In this document: piece by piece, positions 34,138 through 46,144 of the stretch
Position numbering within the stretch: position 1 is the stretch's first letter
How the letters are laid out: every line of letters starts with the position of its first letter
Assembly: GCF_025370935.1 (NCBI RefSeq)
Contig: NC_133472.1
Span: 23,601,277-23,665,276 of the forward strand
Origin: Choristoneura fumiferana
Taxonomy: Eukaryota; Arthropoda; Insecta; Lepidoptera; Tortricidae
Direction of reading: 5' to 3'
DNA: 64,000 nucleotides
The notes under the pieces: generated by a model
What the model was told of the DNA's origin: nothing
The model's database searches: none
The model's input: only the letters and a program-made list of their open reading frames with translations
Translations under genes and position numbers: made by a program

Positions 34138-34813
34138 ATACCCAGGGTTAGGCAGTATTTGAATTACTTGTAATTAAAATACAAATACGTATTTGGTATG
34201 TGTATTTCAATTACTTGCTTGCTTATAATGTAATTTGTAATTCGTATTTCAGATACATGACGCCGAGGTATTTAGTTGTTAGTATTTTAAGGCTCCAAAA
34301 TACATTCTAACATAAATACATTTAACCTTCATTTAGCGATCTTATTAATGGGCGCGTTCTGAAGCAAATAGCGCTCGATAGTTTTCGTAAGCAAAATGGC
34401 GACCGCTACATATGTCGATCTTTAGAGTTGGCAACGCTGACTAAAATCAAAAGGAAACTCTGGTTTTACTGATTAATCTTCTTTTACTCTGCTTTTTAGC
34501 CCATGCTGGGCTGGATTACTTTTTATTCTTAACTAGCCGTTACCCGCGACTCCGTCCTCGTAGAATTCGTTTATTGCTGTCCCGCGGGAACTATGCAATT
34601 TTCCCTGATAAAACTATCCTATGTTCTTCTCCGAAACTCAAACTATCTGTGTACCGAATTTCATCTAAATCGATTCAATGGTTTAGACGTGATGAAGTAA
34701 CAAACAAACAATCAGACTTACAAACTTTCTCATTTATAATATTAGTGGGATAGTATTTTGTAATTTGTATTTAAATTAAAGCAAATCATGTATTTTGCTC
34801 AGCCCTGACTATA
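34138..34813. mobile_element. MITE with an inserted repeat
   Basis: The left end ATACCCAGGGTTAGGCAGTA and the right end TTTTGCTCAGCCCTGACTAT are imperfect inverted complements (AGGGYTRRGCA core). The sub-terminal parts share ATTTGTATTT-like words. A TAGC-type repeat at 34532-34752 is inserted inside. Coding potential is absent. Confidence 0.6.
34532..34752 (+). repeat. TAGC..CCCG-type repeat
   Basis: It starts AACTAGCCGTTACCCGCGAC, contains CTGTCCCGCGGGAACTATGC and ATTTCATCTAAATCGATTCA, and ends TTATAATATTAGTGGGATAG. This is one of the most complete copies in the window and a useful reference for the family. Confidence 0.8.
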
Positions 34814-36457
34814 CCTACATGTAATTTACTTACCTACCTACTTAGTATCAGTTATTACTGATTATATAAATTAAGTTCAGAAACATAAACAGAATGCTCA
34901 TCGTTGCTTCATGGACTGATATTGAGCAGCAGATATAGTGTGTACATGCATATTATATGTAAAAGACCGAACATATTTCAAAAATTCCAGATAAGTTATG
35001 AAACTTATACAAGTCCAAATAAGGAGTATGTAATAGACATAAAATAATGTACGTACTTTTCTCTAACCTAAAAATGTATGTTTAACAAAATGAAAAGGCG
35101 TGGGAGGCTGCGCTACCAAGCAGTCAAAAATTTCGTGTACATTTCACAAACTTGATCTAAGCGAAATATAGCCGGTCTAATCTAAATGTTTGAACAGAGC
35201 TCGCATTGTAAATATTTAACGATTAAGTAAATATAAAATTTTAATTAATTTAATTGCTTTGTGTAATAATTGTTTTTTTTTCGTGTCTTAAGACATTTTA
35301 TTGTCAACAACGCCGCCAGTAAACATCCGATGAGGGTTGAGGCCGAATCTCAATATTCAGATCATATCAATGGCGAAGCACAACAATAAATCGGATCGAT
35401 TTAGCCAAATTACAGCAAATATTTCAGCCGACACGTGTTTTGCCTTGAAACGAGTCGTTTTTAGGACGATTTCACTGCCAATGGCTCTACGTAGCGCTTT
35501 GAATTAACTACTCTGATGGTGCCGCCTGAACGCCTATGATAAGAACTCTCGCAATATTTATTGTATGTGATTTGTCTAAACACTACAATTTGTTCTTTTA
35601 AGTTAACTAGCAACCAACCACGGCTTCGCACGGGTTCAACTTTGGAAAAAAAAGAGACAAAACAATTAAAAAAGTCTACAATCAGGCCACAACTTCACAA
35701 TTTATTTCTCTACTTTCTCCAAAACTACACCCACGCAGAATTGAGACGTGTCGCTACATGACATAAATTTAATAACATACCTCTTGAGTCACTATTCAGG
35801 TACTAATAATTATCTATTGATCAAAACCTCATCAAAATATGTTGCGTAGTTTAAAAGATCTAAGCGTACATAGATACAGAGGGAAAGCGACTTAGCTTTA
35901 TACTTATTATGCAAAGGGTACGTCATAATGACAATCAAATTGTGCATTTACATAGAAATCAGCATGTACATACGATAACTAGATGTTTTGCTGTGAGATG
36001 AGACTCCACGTAACGTGTAATTCACTAGCAACTAAAACCATAAGCGGTTATTAAAGGCTTTTCTATGAAATATGTCTTAGAAATCAGATAGTATTCAGAA
36101 TTATTATTTTTAATTTTATATTTTTACCATTCTTAAATAGGAATTATTTATCGACAGCAAATTTTTTTAATAGGTTTCCCACAGGTTAATGTTGAATAAT
36201 TTTCAGAATTTTTCACAATACCTACTTATGCGATATATTATGTGATCGAACTACGTGCTATAAAATCCAGACAAAGTAAACAATAGGTACAATATTTTTT
36301 GTTATTTATAGCTAAAATGCTATTGTATGTTACAACTGGGGACACGAACACGCGAGTTCAGTTTGATCGAATCACTTTTAATGCGATTCAATCGGTTTGA
36401 TTGAGTACTGTTTCGCTCTCTCCCGATTACGTGCATACATTGTGGGACATTTATCAG
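34814..36457. other. Spacer with a short repeat fragment
   Basis: 35606-35640 carries CTAGCAACCAACCACGGCTT, the head of the TAGC-type family. No gene seen. Confidence 0.4.
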
Positions 36458-36690
36458 TATAAATGCACCTTTGTAGTGATTTTGCACGCGGACAAGGCAC
36501 GTTTCATTTTGGCGGTCGCCGCCACGCCATGATATATAGTGTCGGTTGACAAGTGAAGCGCGGAACGTTCGTTACTATCTGCTGTGTTTTTCTGTCGTAA
36601 AAAAAACAAAGCGTGATGGAGTGGAGAGTATCTGAAAACTGCTGTATTGCGTGTAGTTCAGTAGAGATGTAGTCGGAAAACAATAGCATG
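36458..36690 (+). promoter_or_regulatory. Possible TATA promoter and first exon
   Basis: TATAAA at 36458-36463 is followed by about 200 bp of GC-richer, non-repetitive sequence. The stretch ends CAATAGCATG at 36690, directly before a GTGAGG donor-like word, which would put the start codon at the end of exon 1. No Inr of the TCAGT type lies at the right distance, and no next exon was found. Weak inference. Confidence 0.25.
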
Positions 36691-37627
36691 GTGAGGTAGG
36701 AACTTAACGAGTTCCTAACTTTTTAAACTTTAACGCCAGCAAGCGAGCTGTGCGTTTCCTGTTTGTTGGTCAACATTGCAATAAAATTTTCGACTACCTT
36801 GCAATTTTATGAGTAATGAAAACATTGGAATTTACTACCGTGAATTCCAACCAAATCGTTTATGCTAAAATATTCAGTGATTCTTTCAGGTTTCATAGCT
36901 CATAACACAAGCTATGCTAAGCTTACTTTGGGACTAGATCATGATAGGTCCCGTGATATTTTTTTATTATTATTTTAATTAATTTACTATTTAATTGCAG
37001 CCGGATTGTTTTATTTATTTAAGTAAGAGGACAGGCATTGACTTCTATCAGGAATCCTGTCCCTGACCCGGTCCCTGTCTAACCCTGTTTTAAATACTTC
37101 GTCGATCAACTTTTTCTGGTCACTCGTTACTATAGTTACATTCTCCTAAGTAAGTTTATAGGTGATTTAATTTCGTTTTATTGTTTGATTTAATTTTAAT
37201 TTTGTAATTTTAATTTAATTTTTATAGTTTGTAATTCAATTTAATAAAGATATGTATTTGTTTATAGGATTAAAATTTGCCAAACATGTATTTTTGTGGT
37301 AGTTTAAGCCCCTTCCTTAATTGGTCATAAAATAAGCATTGTAGTAGGTATAATGGGACACAAAATTTCTTCTATAAACTGTACCTACTTCTTTCGTCCC
37401 CCCGCTGACGGGACAGAATAACAACAATAAATAGTTGATCCACCCACTTGAGTATAGATAGCACTCGTAAACATTAGTATTTGGACGCTAGGAATTTCAC
37501 TTGTAATCTGTGTGATTGCCACGAAACACAATCGTCTATTCATTCGGTCACAATGACTTGATAAGTACTGTGAACGGTAGTTAACCAAAAATATTGACTG
37601 AATGATCGTTTATTGTTTTATTTTATA
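36691..37627. other. AT-rich spacer
   Basis: Nothing recognisable. Confidence 0.4.
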
Positions 37628-38036
37628 CTAGCGACCCGCCCCGGCTTCGCACGGCCTAAATAAAAAAAAAAACCGGCCAAGTGCGGGTCAGACTTAAGTA
37701 CCTATAGGTACAACATTAACAAAAACCGGCCAAGAGCGTGTCGGGTACGCCCAAAATAGGGTTCCGTAGCCATTACGAAAAATCTTCAAAGTTTAATACA
37801 AATTAATATTCTGTGCATATTTGCCGTAAAGAGCACCCCTGAAATATTTATTTTATTCTGTTTTTAGTATTTGTTGTTATAGCGGCAACAGAAAATACAT
37901 CATCTGTGAAAATTTCAACTGTCTAGCTATCACGGTTCATGAGATACAGCCTAGTGACAGACAGACAGACATACAGTTCAGTCTTTGTAATAGGGTCCCG
38001 TTTTTATTACTCTTTCGGCACAGAACTCTAAAAAAT
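37628..38036 (+). repeat. Two abutting repeat heads
   Basis: The order is a TAGC-type head (ACTAGCGACCCGCCCCGGCT), a short CGGCCAAGTGCGGGTC piece (37668-37720), and then a divergent CGGCCAAGAGCG repeat (37721-38036) containing AGACAGACAGACATACAG. The last belongs to the same subfamily as 8803-8975. Confidence 0.65.
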
Positions 38037-38574
38037 GTTATAACCAAAAAATTAAACCGACTACAATAAACGACGAAAATAATTTTCTACCAGTCTGAAG
38101 TCGGTTCCTCAAGCACGAGCCAGCAGGATTCCTGATGCTTCACCACCCATTCCATTTCACCATATGCATTACGAGGAGCATAAATTACTTAGCAACTGTG
38201 TTAAAGTATTTGAAATTCAATCCATGAAATACTTGTTATTGAGTATCTAGTAACTCCGATGGTCAACTGTGGTCTTCATCATCAGGTCCACTTCACCAAA
38301 TGATGATTTTTAAGAGCAAATGCAAGAGTTACTACTAAATATATCAAAGTTAACATAGGTGTCCCTACAAAATTTAAAGAGTTCCCTCGATTTCCTTAGG
38401 ATTCAATCATCAGATCCTGATTTGGTGCTTATGGGACCTAAAAGCATTCCTAGACAAACGCAAAAAAATTCAAATCGGTTCATAAATCACGGAGTTCTGA
38501 GGTAATAAACATAAAAAAACAACCGAATTGATAACCTCCTCCTTTTTTGAAGTCGGTTAAAAAGGTCTCTAATC
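38037..38574 (+). mobile_element. AACCGACT-type element, single-armed copy D
   Basis: It runs from AATTAAACCGACTACAATAA to CCTTTTTTGAAGTCGGTTAA. The left arm ends at GCACGAGCCAGCAGGA, then passes straight into a body (ATGCATTACGAGGAGCATAA, CTTCATCATCAGGTCCACTT, GGTGTCCCTACAAAATTTAA). The terminal AACCGACT is repeated inverted at the end. Non-coding. Confidence 0.7.
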
Positions 38575-38725
38575 GAGGGCACTTCACACACATTTTGCAG
38601 CGCCATTTCCCAAAAACAACACCCGGCGCGTCAAAGCCTCAAAGGTAGTTGAATGCATTTTTTTGTTAGATTGATATTTTTGAATTCATAATATATTTTG
38701 AATGGAATTTCCGATTTGAGTAATT

Positions 38726-39376
38726 CAAAAAAACCGGCCAAGAGCGTGTCGGATACGCCCAAAATAGGGTTCCGTAGCCATTACGAAAAATTTAAGTAAT
38801 ATTTTTTTAAGGATTTCGTATTTTATACGAAATCTTCCAAGTTTAGGTTTATTTTATACCTTAGGCTACTATTTACTCATAAACTACTAAAAATTCTCAA
38901 GCAAACATAGCCGATATAGTTTTCCTTGAAAGTTTGATATACTTACTACCATCCTGAATTTTTCAAATTTTTCCACCCACTGGTTTAGATTTTAGAGGGG
39001 GGGGGGACGCTCGATTTTAATGAAAATTTGCACTTTAAAGTTGAATATTTCGCAAACAAATCACTGAATCGAAAAATCGTTTTAACAAGCCCGTCATGGT
39101 TTTAAAAGACCAATCCAACGATACCCCACACTATAGGGTTGGATGATAAAAAAAATTACCCCCACTTTACGTCTATGGGAGGTACCCTAAAAACAATTTT
39201 TTCAATTTTTTATTATACTTTTTTGTCGGCATAGTTTACATATATATCAGTGCAAAATTACAGCTTTCTAGCATTGATAGTCCCTGAGCAAAGCCGCGGA
39301 CGGACAGACAGACAGACAGATATGGCGAAACTATAAGGGTTCCGTTTTTGCCATTTTGGCTCCGGAACCCTAAAAA
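38726..39376 (+). repeat. CGGCCAAG..GGGTTCCG repeat, full-length
   Basis: An uninterrupted copy of about 650 bp with all landmarks of the family, including a run of G at 38997-39006. It ends in the hairpin GGGTTCCG..GCCATTTTGGC..CGGAACCC followed by TAAAAA. Confidence 0.85.
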
Positions 39377-39511
39377 GTAATCTATAGGTATCGAAACCAT
39401 ATGAAATATTAAACTATTTATTTGGCTAAGGAATAATACAAAGGTATGGATAACCTGTTCTGATTTTAGTCGGCATATCAGTCAACTTTTAAAATTAAAA
39501 AAAGTAGTTGT

Positions 39512-39858
39512 AGTGACATAACTACAATAGTTGGACATAGGACAAAGTTTTTTGTAGATACTGATATATTCTTTAATATTGTAGAACATTTTTTTGTTCT
39601 ATCATCAATAGTTTCCACAGCGCATGCGATGAAACCTGTTTTATGGCAACTTTTTTACACTTTGAGGCACATTATTGAAGTTTTAGTACGGAACCCTAAT
39701 TTTTCTGGTAATAAATGTATAGCCTATGGTACTTTGGAATAATTTAGCATTCTAATAGAGAAAGAGTTGTTTAAATTGGTCCAGTACTTTTTGAGTAAAT
39801 TCGTAACAAACATCCAAAAATCCAAATCTGTCATCTTTATAATATTAGTATAGAAGTA
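39512..39858 (+). repeat. Repeat with an inverted partner at 42350-42710
   Basis: Landmarks: AACTACAATAGTTGGACATA, CCACAGCGCATGCGATGAAA, AGTACGGAACCCTAATTTTT and a 3' end CTTTATAATATTAGTATAG. The complement occurs at 42350-42710 in the same order. The 3' end is TAGC-family-like. Confidence 0.75.
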
Positions 39859-39962
39859 TATATATATATATATATATAAATTATGATTTTAGCACCTTAG
39901 GTATGAATAATTATATACACGTATAATCAAACATTACAAATGGCATTAGTCTACTGATTATT

Positions 39963-40247
39963 TAATGATAGTTTAATGATTATATCATGGACAGGGATAT
40001 TTGGAAATAATTCCGTTCGAAATAGCGAACCTACTGTGTTAAAAATAAAGTTGTGTGAAATACTTGTGATGTATACATATCATTTAATAATATTGTAAAT
40101 CTGTTTAAAAAAAATATACCTCGTTGAGTTTCTTGCCGGATTCTTCTCAACAGAGGTTTTTCCGAATCGGTGGTAGATTTTTTTTGACTTTCATAAGTGC
40201 TTGTTATAGCCTAAATTGAATAAAGATATTTTGACTTTTGACTGCTG
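39963..40247 (+). mobile_element. 5'-truncated LINE 3' end
   Basis: It encodes only the last residues NDYIMDRDIWK and stop, followed by a 3' UTR with TGAGTTTCTTGCCGGATTCT and an end AATAAAGATATTTTGACTTT. The same C-terminus and UTR occur at 47890-48150, so both derive from one LINE family. This copy keeps a UTR piece near GTTATAGCCTAAATTGAATA that the longer copy lacks. Confidence 0.85.
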
Positions 40248-41637
40248 GCTTTTTGGTAATTGCAATACCACATTAACTTTCTCTTGATTATCATCATCAT
40301 TTCAACTTAAAGACGTCTATTGCTCTGCTCGGCATAGGCCTTCCACAACGATCTCCACCACAATCGTTACTAGTTCGTTGAGTTTATGACAACTTTATTT
40401 AAAATACTAAAAAAAAATACTTTAGCATATTATTGTATTATCACTTAAACTACTCACGCATAATTGCCAAATGTCGTATCAATACAACAATAAAAAGTAG
40501 GTGAAAAAATCACGTTGAAAGATTCCGTTACATGCATACATTTGACATACTTAGTTACTAGTGAAGCTAACTGTAAGCGTGATAAAAAAAAAAATTCTGC
40601 AATATGCTCGGAAATGTCCGCCTATCTGTCGCAAACATAGTCCGCGAAGTTCTTCCTTATAGACTGCCACAAATAAAAATAAAAATCACTTCCCGGGCTC
40701 TCCAAGCGACGGGAAATTGTATGAAATTCCATTACTGTACAATTTTTATAACTTTTTAAATTCAGGTTTTGACAACGATAAGCCAATCTAAACAGTCAAA
40801 TATTCCTGAAGATTAACTTCCTTTTACCTTTTTTATTTTTAATTCCTAGTCTAAGATTTAATTTAGGAAGAAACAGCGTCTTTGAAAATGTCTCGAACAG
40901 TGTCACTGATTTGTTTTTTAGGTATATTTCGAGTTCAAGCACAATTTTGAATTTTTACATAAAAATAAAAAACACAAAATTAACTAAAACGGGCTTCCTC
41001 TTCCAAAGGCAGCGCAGCGCGGGGCATTGTACCTAAGACGCTAGCGGCGTTGCCTCGTTGCACTGCAAGGCTCAGTCTTTGGGCGAAGAAAAAGCCCAAT
41101 TTAAGAAACTGAAAAAAAGTGTAACAAAAGAAAATGACTGAATTAACTAAAAAGCGTCCAGTAGCACTTTACACCGTAATTTAATAATAAAAAGCTTCAT
41201 TTGCATTCAACTGTATATTATATTTTTTATTGATAGGTATAACATATATTTTTCTAAATTCCATTATTATATCCAATGAAATGGCATGTACTTTAAAAAT
41301 AAATAAAAAACAAGTATCGCAGGAAAGTATAAGGGAAAAAAATTGAAAACCGTGCCCAAGCATTTAATTTAACAATATTGCTTTATTTCCTCGCATTATT
41401 GGAGAAAAGGACTCAGCAGAAATGGCAATCCGAGGATTCGTATTTATTGACGGACTCAGCTACGCTTCGTCAGTCAAACTCTACTCATCCACGAATTGCT
41501 TTGTCCCAGCCTCGGCAGTAATGTACTATTTAAGTCAAGGTCAGAAACTAAGTCAACCTAATTACATATTCACGTCATTACAGATAAACCAACAGACGAG
41601 TGACTAGAAAACTTAACCGGTTTTACCGTAACTGTAT
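40248..41637. other. Spacer with a dispersed 64-bp repeat
   Basis: 40285-40370 resembles a LINE 3'-end phrase (GACGTCTATTGCTCTGCTCG). 40601-40664 (AATATGCTCGGAAATGTCCG..) has an inverted partner at 48863-48926. No gene supported. Confidence 0.45.
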
Positions 41638-41778
41638 GGCCGCTTGTAGACGTTCACCGGACAATGGACCGTTTTTTTTTGCCGGACTTGCGGTGTTGTA
41701 TGGCTTGCGGTGTTGGCAAGTCCGGCAAAAAAAAGCGGTCCGTTGTCCGGTGAAAATAATGGACGTCTACAAGCGGCC
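41638..41778. mobile_element. MITE, GGCCGCTTGTAGACG ends
   Basis: A 141-bp hairpin element. The left arm GGCCGCTTGTAGACG, CACCGGACAATGGACCG, GCCGGACTTGC pairs with the right arm GCAAGTCCGGC, CGGTCCGTTGTCCGGTG, CGTCTACAAGCGGCC. The loop of about 25 bp contains a duplicated TTGCGGTGTTG. TA lies on both sides, but the duplication is not proven. Confidence 0.8.
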
Positions 41779-42349
41779 TAAATAATCATTAAATTCATCT
41801 TTGTCTATGTGCTTTCTGTGTCTCTTTGTAGAGCTTAATAGTTTAGGATTTTCAGACATGCCATGTGTGACTTTGACATATTATTAGCAGCTTTTAATTA
41901 TCTGTTTTTATCTGTTTATTTATTCTCTTTTTCTCTTATATTACAAAATTGATGGATCTGATAAAAAAAAAGTAATATTTGATTGAAGTAACAACTTTAA
42001 AATGTTACTACAACATATTGTAAGTAACAACTTATGGACACGTTGATGTAAACAAGGAAATAAAAGCAAAAATAGGGTAATTGTATTCACAAAACAAGTC
42101 TGTAAACCCTCGGCCCATGTTTTATTGAAAAGGTGTGAGCTTTCCAGAGATTTATCGTCGTACAATTTCTTAAAGGTTTTTTTTGGTTTGTTCCACAAAT
42201 AATTCCACTATCCGCGATTATATTCCGCGATTTTTTTCATCCGAAATATCTTGACGGAGAAATGAACATCAAAAAGTACAGGGACAAAATATCGCTAACA
42301 CTAATTAAACCGCACTCTTATTTACCTATCCAACGATGCAATCTATATT
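41779..42349. other. AT-rich spacer
   Basis: Nothing recognisable. Confidence 0.4.
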
Positions 42350-42710
42350 ATATTATTCTAATATTATTTATCAAGAGGAAAGATTTGGATTTTTGGATGT
42401 TTGTTACGAATTAACTCAAAACTACCAACTTGGCTGATTTTAAAAATTCTTTCACTATTAGAATGTTTAATTATTCCAAAGTGCCGTAGGCTATATTTAA
42501 TACCAGAAAAAAATAGGGTTCCGTTCTAAAACTCCAATACGTTACATAACTCAAAGTGTAAAAAAAGGTTGCCGTAAAACATCTTTCATCTCATGCGCTG
42601 TGGAAACTGTTGATCATAGAACAAAAAAATGTTCTACGATATTAAAAAATATATCAATATCTACAAAAAACTTTGCGGTACCATAATGTCCAACTATTGT
42701 TGTTATGTGT
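42350..42710 (-). repeat. Inverted partner of 39512-39858
   Basis: The complement of that repeat from its ATAATATTA end to GTCCAACTATTGTTGTTATG. The facing orientation, 2.5 kb apart, could give a large hairpin transcript. Confidence 0.75.
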
Positions 42711-43824
42711 GTACTGTTTACTCAAAAAAACGCGGCAACGATATATATCCACCATTTATTATAAACTACTTGAGGCAAAAAAAAACATGTTACCCAGACC
42801 AAATCTTCTGTGCCACTTCAAAATTTAGTGCAGCACACTTTTAAGCGCATTTTTCAATTAACTGACGAAGTATTAAGGAAGGTCAATTATGTGAAAAGAA
42901 AGACGTTCAAACAGTAGAATGCATTTTAAGAGGAAACTGGGGATTCGACGGCTCTTCCTGTCAGTCATTATATAAAAAATTGTTTTCAAATACAGCAATT
43001 GACGAAAATAGTATGTTTGCTACTACTTTCGTTCCACTACAAATTATCACCAATAGTAATGACATAATTTGGACGAACCCTTCACCGCAATCATATCGAT
43101 ACTGCAGGCCTCTGCATATTCAATATAAAACCGGCCAAGAGCGTGTCGGACACGCTCAAAATAGGGTTCCGTAGCCATTACGAAAAAATTAAGTAATATA
43201 TTTCTAAGAATTACGTATTTTATACGAAATCTTCCAAGTTTAGGTATATTTTATACCTTAGGCTGCTATTTACTCTTAAACTACTAATAATTCTCAAGCA
43301 AACCTAGCCGTTATAGTTTTCCTTGAAAGTTTGATATATTTACTACTATCCTGAAAATTTGCTTCATGAAAATTTGCACTTTAAATTTGAATATTTCGCA
43401 AACAAATCACTGAATCGAAAAATCGTCTGAGCAAACCCCTAATTGATTTAAAAGACCTATCAAACGATACCCCACAATATAGGGTTGGATGAGAAAAAAA
43501 TCACTCCCACTTTACATCTATGGGAGGTACCCTAAATTTTTTTTTAAATTTTTTAATATACGATTTTGTCGGCATAGTTTACATATATATCCGTGCAAAA
43601 TTACAGGTTTCTAGCATTGATAGTCCCTGAGCAAAGCCGCGGACGGACGGACAGACAGACAGACATGGCGAAACTATAAGGGTTCCGTTTTTGCCATTTT
43701 GGCTCCGGAACCCTAAAAAAGAATCGAAAGATACTTTCTGAAAAAAAGAAGATTCAAGAGCAAATCGACAATCTAACTTTGTTTCTTGCGGAAACTTCGA
43801 AAGGTCATAAAGTAAGTAAAGGTG
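42711..43824 (+). pseudogene. Transib-type (RAG1-core-like) transposase relic, split by a repeat
   Basis: Three pieces in order. 42711-42842 encodes KKRGNDIYPPF and KKTCYPDQI; then a stop, and IFQLTDEVL in the same frame (about 42851-42877). In a shifted frame, 42928-43126 encodes RGNWGFDGSSCQSLYKKLF, MFATTFVPLQI, IIWTNPSPQS and RYCRPLHIQYK. After the repeat at 43127-43720, the frame resumes as KKKIQEQIDNLTLFLAE (about 43745-43795). WG.DGSSGQS.YK and NP.P.S.R.CRPL are, to my knowledge, hallmarks of Transib transposases, the superfamily related to RAG1. The Asp codon of DGSS (42957-42959) would be the first catalytic acid. The later catalytic residues and the ends are missing. No target-site duplication or terminal inverted repeats were found. 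Confidence 0.7.
43127..43720 (+). repeat. CGGCCAAG..GGGTTCCG repeat inside the Transib relic
   Basis: A copy of about 594 bp, from AAAACCGGCCAAGAGCGTGT to GGCTCCGGAACCCTAAAAAA. It interrupts the transposase just after the codons for HIQYK. Confidence 0.85.
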
Positions 43825-44741
43825 TTCTTTCAATTATTATGTACGGAAATGGGTGGAAAAGTGTTGAACGTAATTTTAAATTCGTCATCTCAGTTGCCCT
43901 TACTATCATTTGACTTCGACGCGATTCAATGATATTGATATAGCTTAACCAGACCAAAAATATATATGACTATTGTCAAGAGGGCGCTGTTGTTCTTATT
44001 TATATGGCAATAGTTCAGTATAGTCGGAACAATGCTTTCTTTTTCTTTGGCGACCTAAAACCTGAGGAGGAACGACCTTCTTTTGTAATTCACGTAATCG
44101 ATGAATCCGATATACCTAGAAAGTTTGGTTGGTTGTTTTTTTAGAAAAATATGGCTCTGTCCATTGGAGGACAATTTTGCCAGTGTCTAGTAGGTTTATT
44201 AATAACTATAATTACTGCTTATTTTTACCAGACTAGATGTCAATTTGAAATGGTTTTTTAGCGAAATGGTTTCATTCCCCAAGCGTTTTTTTCCAGTAGT
44301 TTATTATATACATTATTTACAATGATCCGTTGTTGACTACGAATCGTTTTGGGCATTTTTTTTTATTGTTCAAAGAAACCCTTAGAAGAAACCGCCACAG
44401 CGATACCGACAATCATTAAAATTATTGCCAGTGTAAGAAATTAGTTCCAATGAAATTCCGCAACATGGCGAATAGTCATATATATTTCTAGTCAGGCTTT
44501 AAATACGTACTTTTCCGACAAAATACATCATTCATTACTTCTATACAAAAACAGTGATAATAAAAAATCACAAAAGGTTTACGAGCACTGTTTCTTAAGC
44601 ATATTATTATCTACGAATCTGCAACTGGAGTGCCGAAAACTCCGATGGGCGTCTAATTTAGCTTTCCCTGGATGCCGCTGACGCCAATGGGCGTCAGTTC
44701 TGCAGAAGCGTCGGCATCGCAGCAAAGTACGTAATCTGCAC
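43825..44741. other. Spacer, no gene recognised
   Basis: Nothing supportable. Confidence 0.4.
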
Positions 44742-44865
44742 GGCTACTACGAAACTCGAAACTCGAAGTTCGTACCGTACCGTCCCTCTCGCTCTCGTAT
44801 TAAATAGTATAAGTGTTAGAGGGACCGCACGACACGAACTTCGAGTTTCCAGTTTCGTAGTAGCC
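44742..44865. mobile_element. MITE, GGCTACTACGAAACT ends
   Basis: A 124-bp element with arms of about 48 bp. The left GGCTACTACGAAACTCGAAA is mirrored on the right by TTTCCAGTTTCGTAGTAGCC, and the arms continue through GAAGTTCGT.. and ..CCCTCT. The central loop is about 30 bp. No coding capacity. Confidence 0.8.
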
Positions 44866-46144
44866 CTGCTGGCGCGCGACAATGTATGTGTTAAAGAGCT
44901 TTACAGACTGCAATGCAGGATAATGAATAGATTTCTTTTTCCCTGAATGGCAACACTGGCATAGATAATAGTTCGCTCTTTTTTGGCTCTAAATTCGAAC
45001 TTGTGATTTTATTTTGCTTAATTATACAAAATGTACACACATTTTCTCAAGTTTTTCGCGATTCCTAAGGTCAAAGAATCGAATTGCTTTAAAATTCCAG
45101 AGAAAATATGCGTTGTTTGGGAGAAACGTGTCAAAATGGTGTTGTAGAGCGCCATACTGCTCGGTCCTTTTTTTTCGTCCCGTTCTGGCGGTTCACTTTT
45201 ATATTATAGATAATTTATATTTTTTACTAGTTTTAACTGCGGCTTCGCCCGCGTAGCAAGTATTTCTTCTGCTTTGAAGCCTTCTTGAAAAAAAAATATT
45301 TAATTTAGCATATCGTTTGCAAATAATGAGAATTGATGAAGACACGTCCTGTAATTCGCTAATAATGGCACAACCGAGTACTTATATCCCGACATCCGGT
45401 ATATATTCCTCGGACACGGGCCATTGTGCCCGCCGACCGGAAACAGCGTAATCGTGCACCCCGCACCGGAAGTTGCCTCGTTCATTCCCTGCTTTATTGT
45501 TTGAGCTGTTTGTTACTGATGCAATGGGCGACGGGATTGTTTTTCATTAGTTTAAATGGCAGAGTCACCATTGACATTATTTCACTTTGGTTATCTGGCT
45601 CGGGTCGCTGTCGCTGCCATACATGTAAACAGCCTTTTATTAACTTAATTGAGGGTATTTCATAATTGGTGGCGCCGGCGTATTGTGTTGAGTCTAAATT
45701 ACTGGCACAATTGTTTTTTTCGTTCCGATTTGAAATGCGTCAGTAGGTAGCTTGTCAAAATGTAAATGAAAAACATTAAATCATAATAAAATCTAAATTA
45801 ACAATCGTTACAGGCTTTAAAAATAAATATTCTAGAGCTGTACAAATATAATTGTTCTCTGGAAGTTTGTTTGCTAAGTCTTACTTAACTGTTTCTATTA
45901 TTTTGATTATACGGGTACCTACCGCGGAGACAAGCATAAGAGACAAGTAACTTTAAGATGTCACAGTAATTCCTCGTTTATTAGAACACGGTTTAAACAT
46001 TCGTTTTAGACAACGGTTATATTTTCTGTAAAGCCATTTGAAAATGGGAAGTCGCAAACGATGTTGCTTTTAAGTAACATTTACCGATTAGTACTTACGT
46101 AAGTCAGTACGCTTTTATTATTATTATTCAAAATTATTCAAAAT
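44866..46144. other. Spacer with a possible conserved non-coding patch
   Basis: 45232-45258 is a TAGC-type head (TACTAGTTTTAACTGCGGCT). 45340-45660 is GC-richer and non-repetitive, with AT-core words such as CATTAGTTTAAATGG. It has no convincing coding frame. Confidence 0.35.

Noticed and set aside
42629..42844. Open frame read as a THAP-like Cys-rich domain
   Set aside because: Its first half lies inside the inverted repeat at 42350-42710. The second half (NDIYPPF, KKTCYPDQI) fits the Transib reading, which continues downstream.
45426..45665. Cys-rich open frame
   Set aside because: No signal of codon bias, start context or splice sites; more consistent with a non-coding GC-richer patch.
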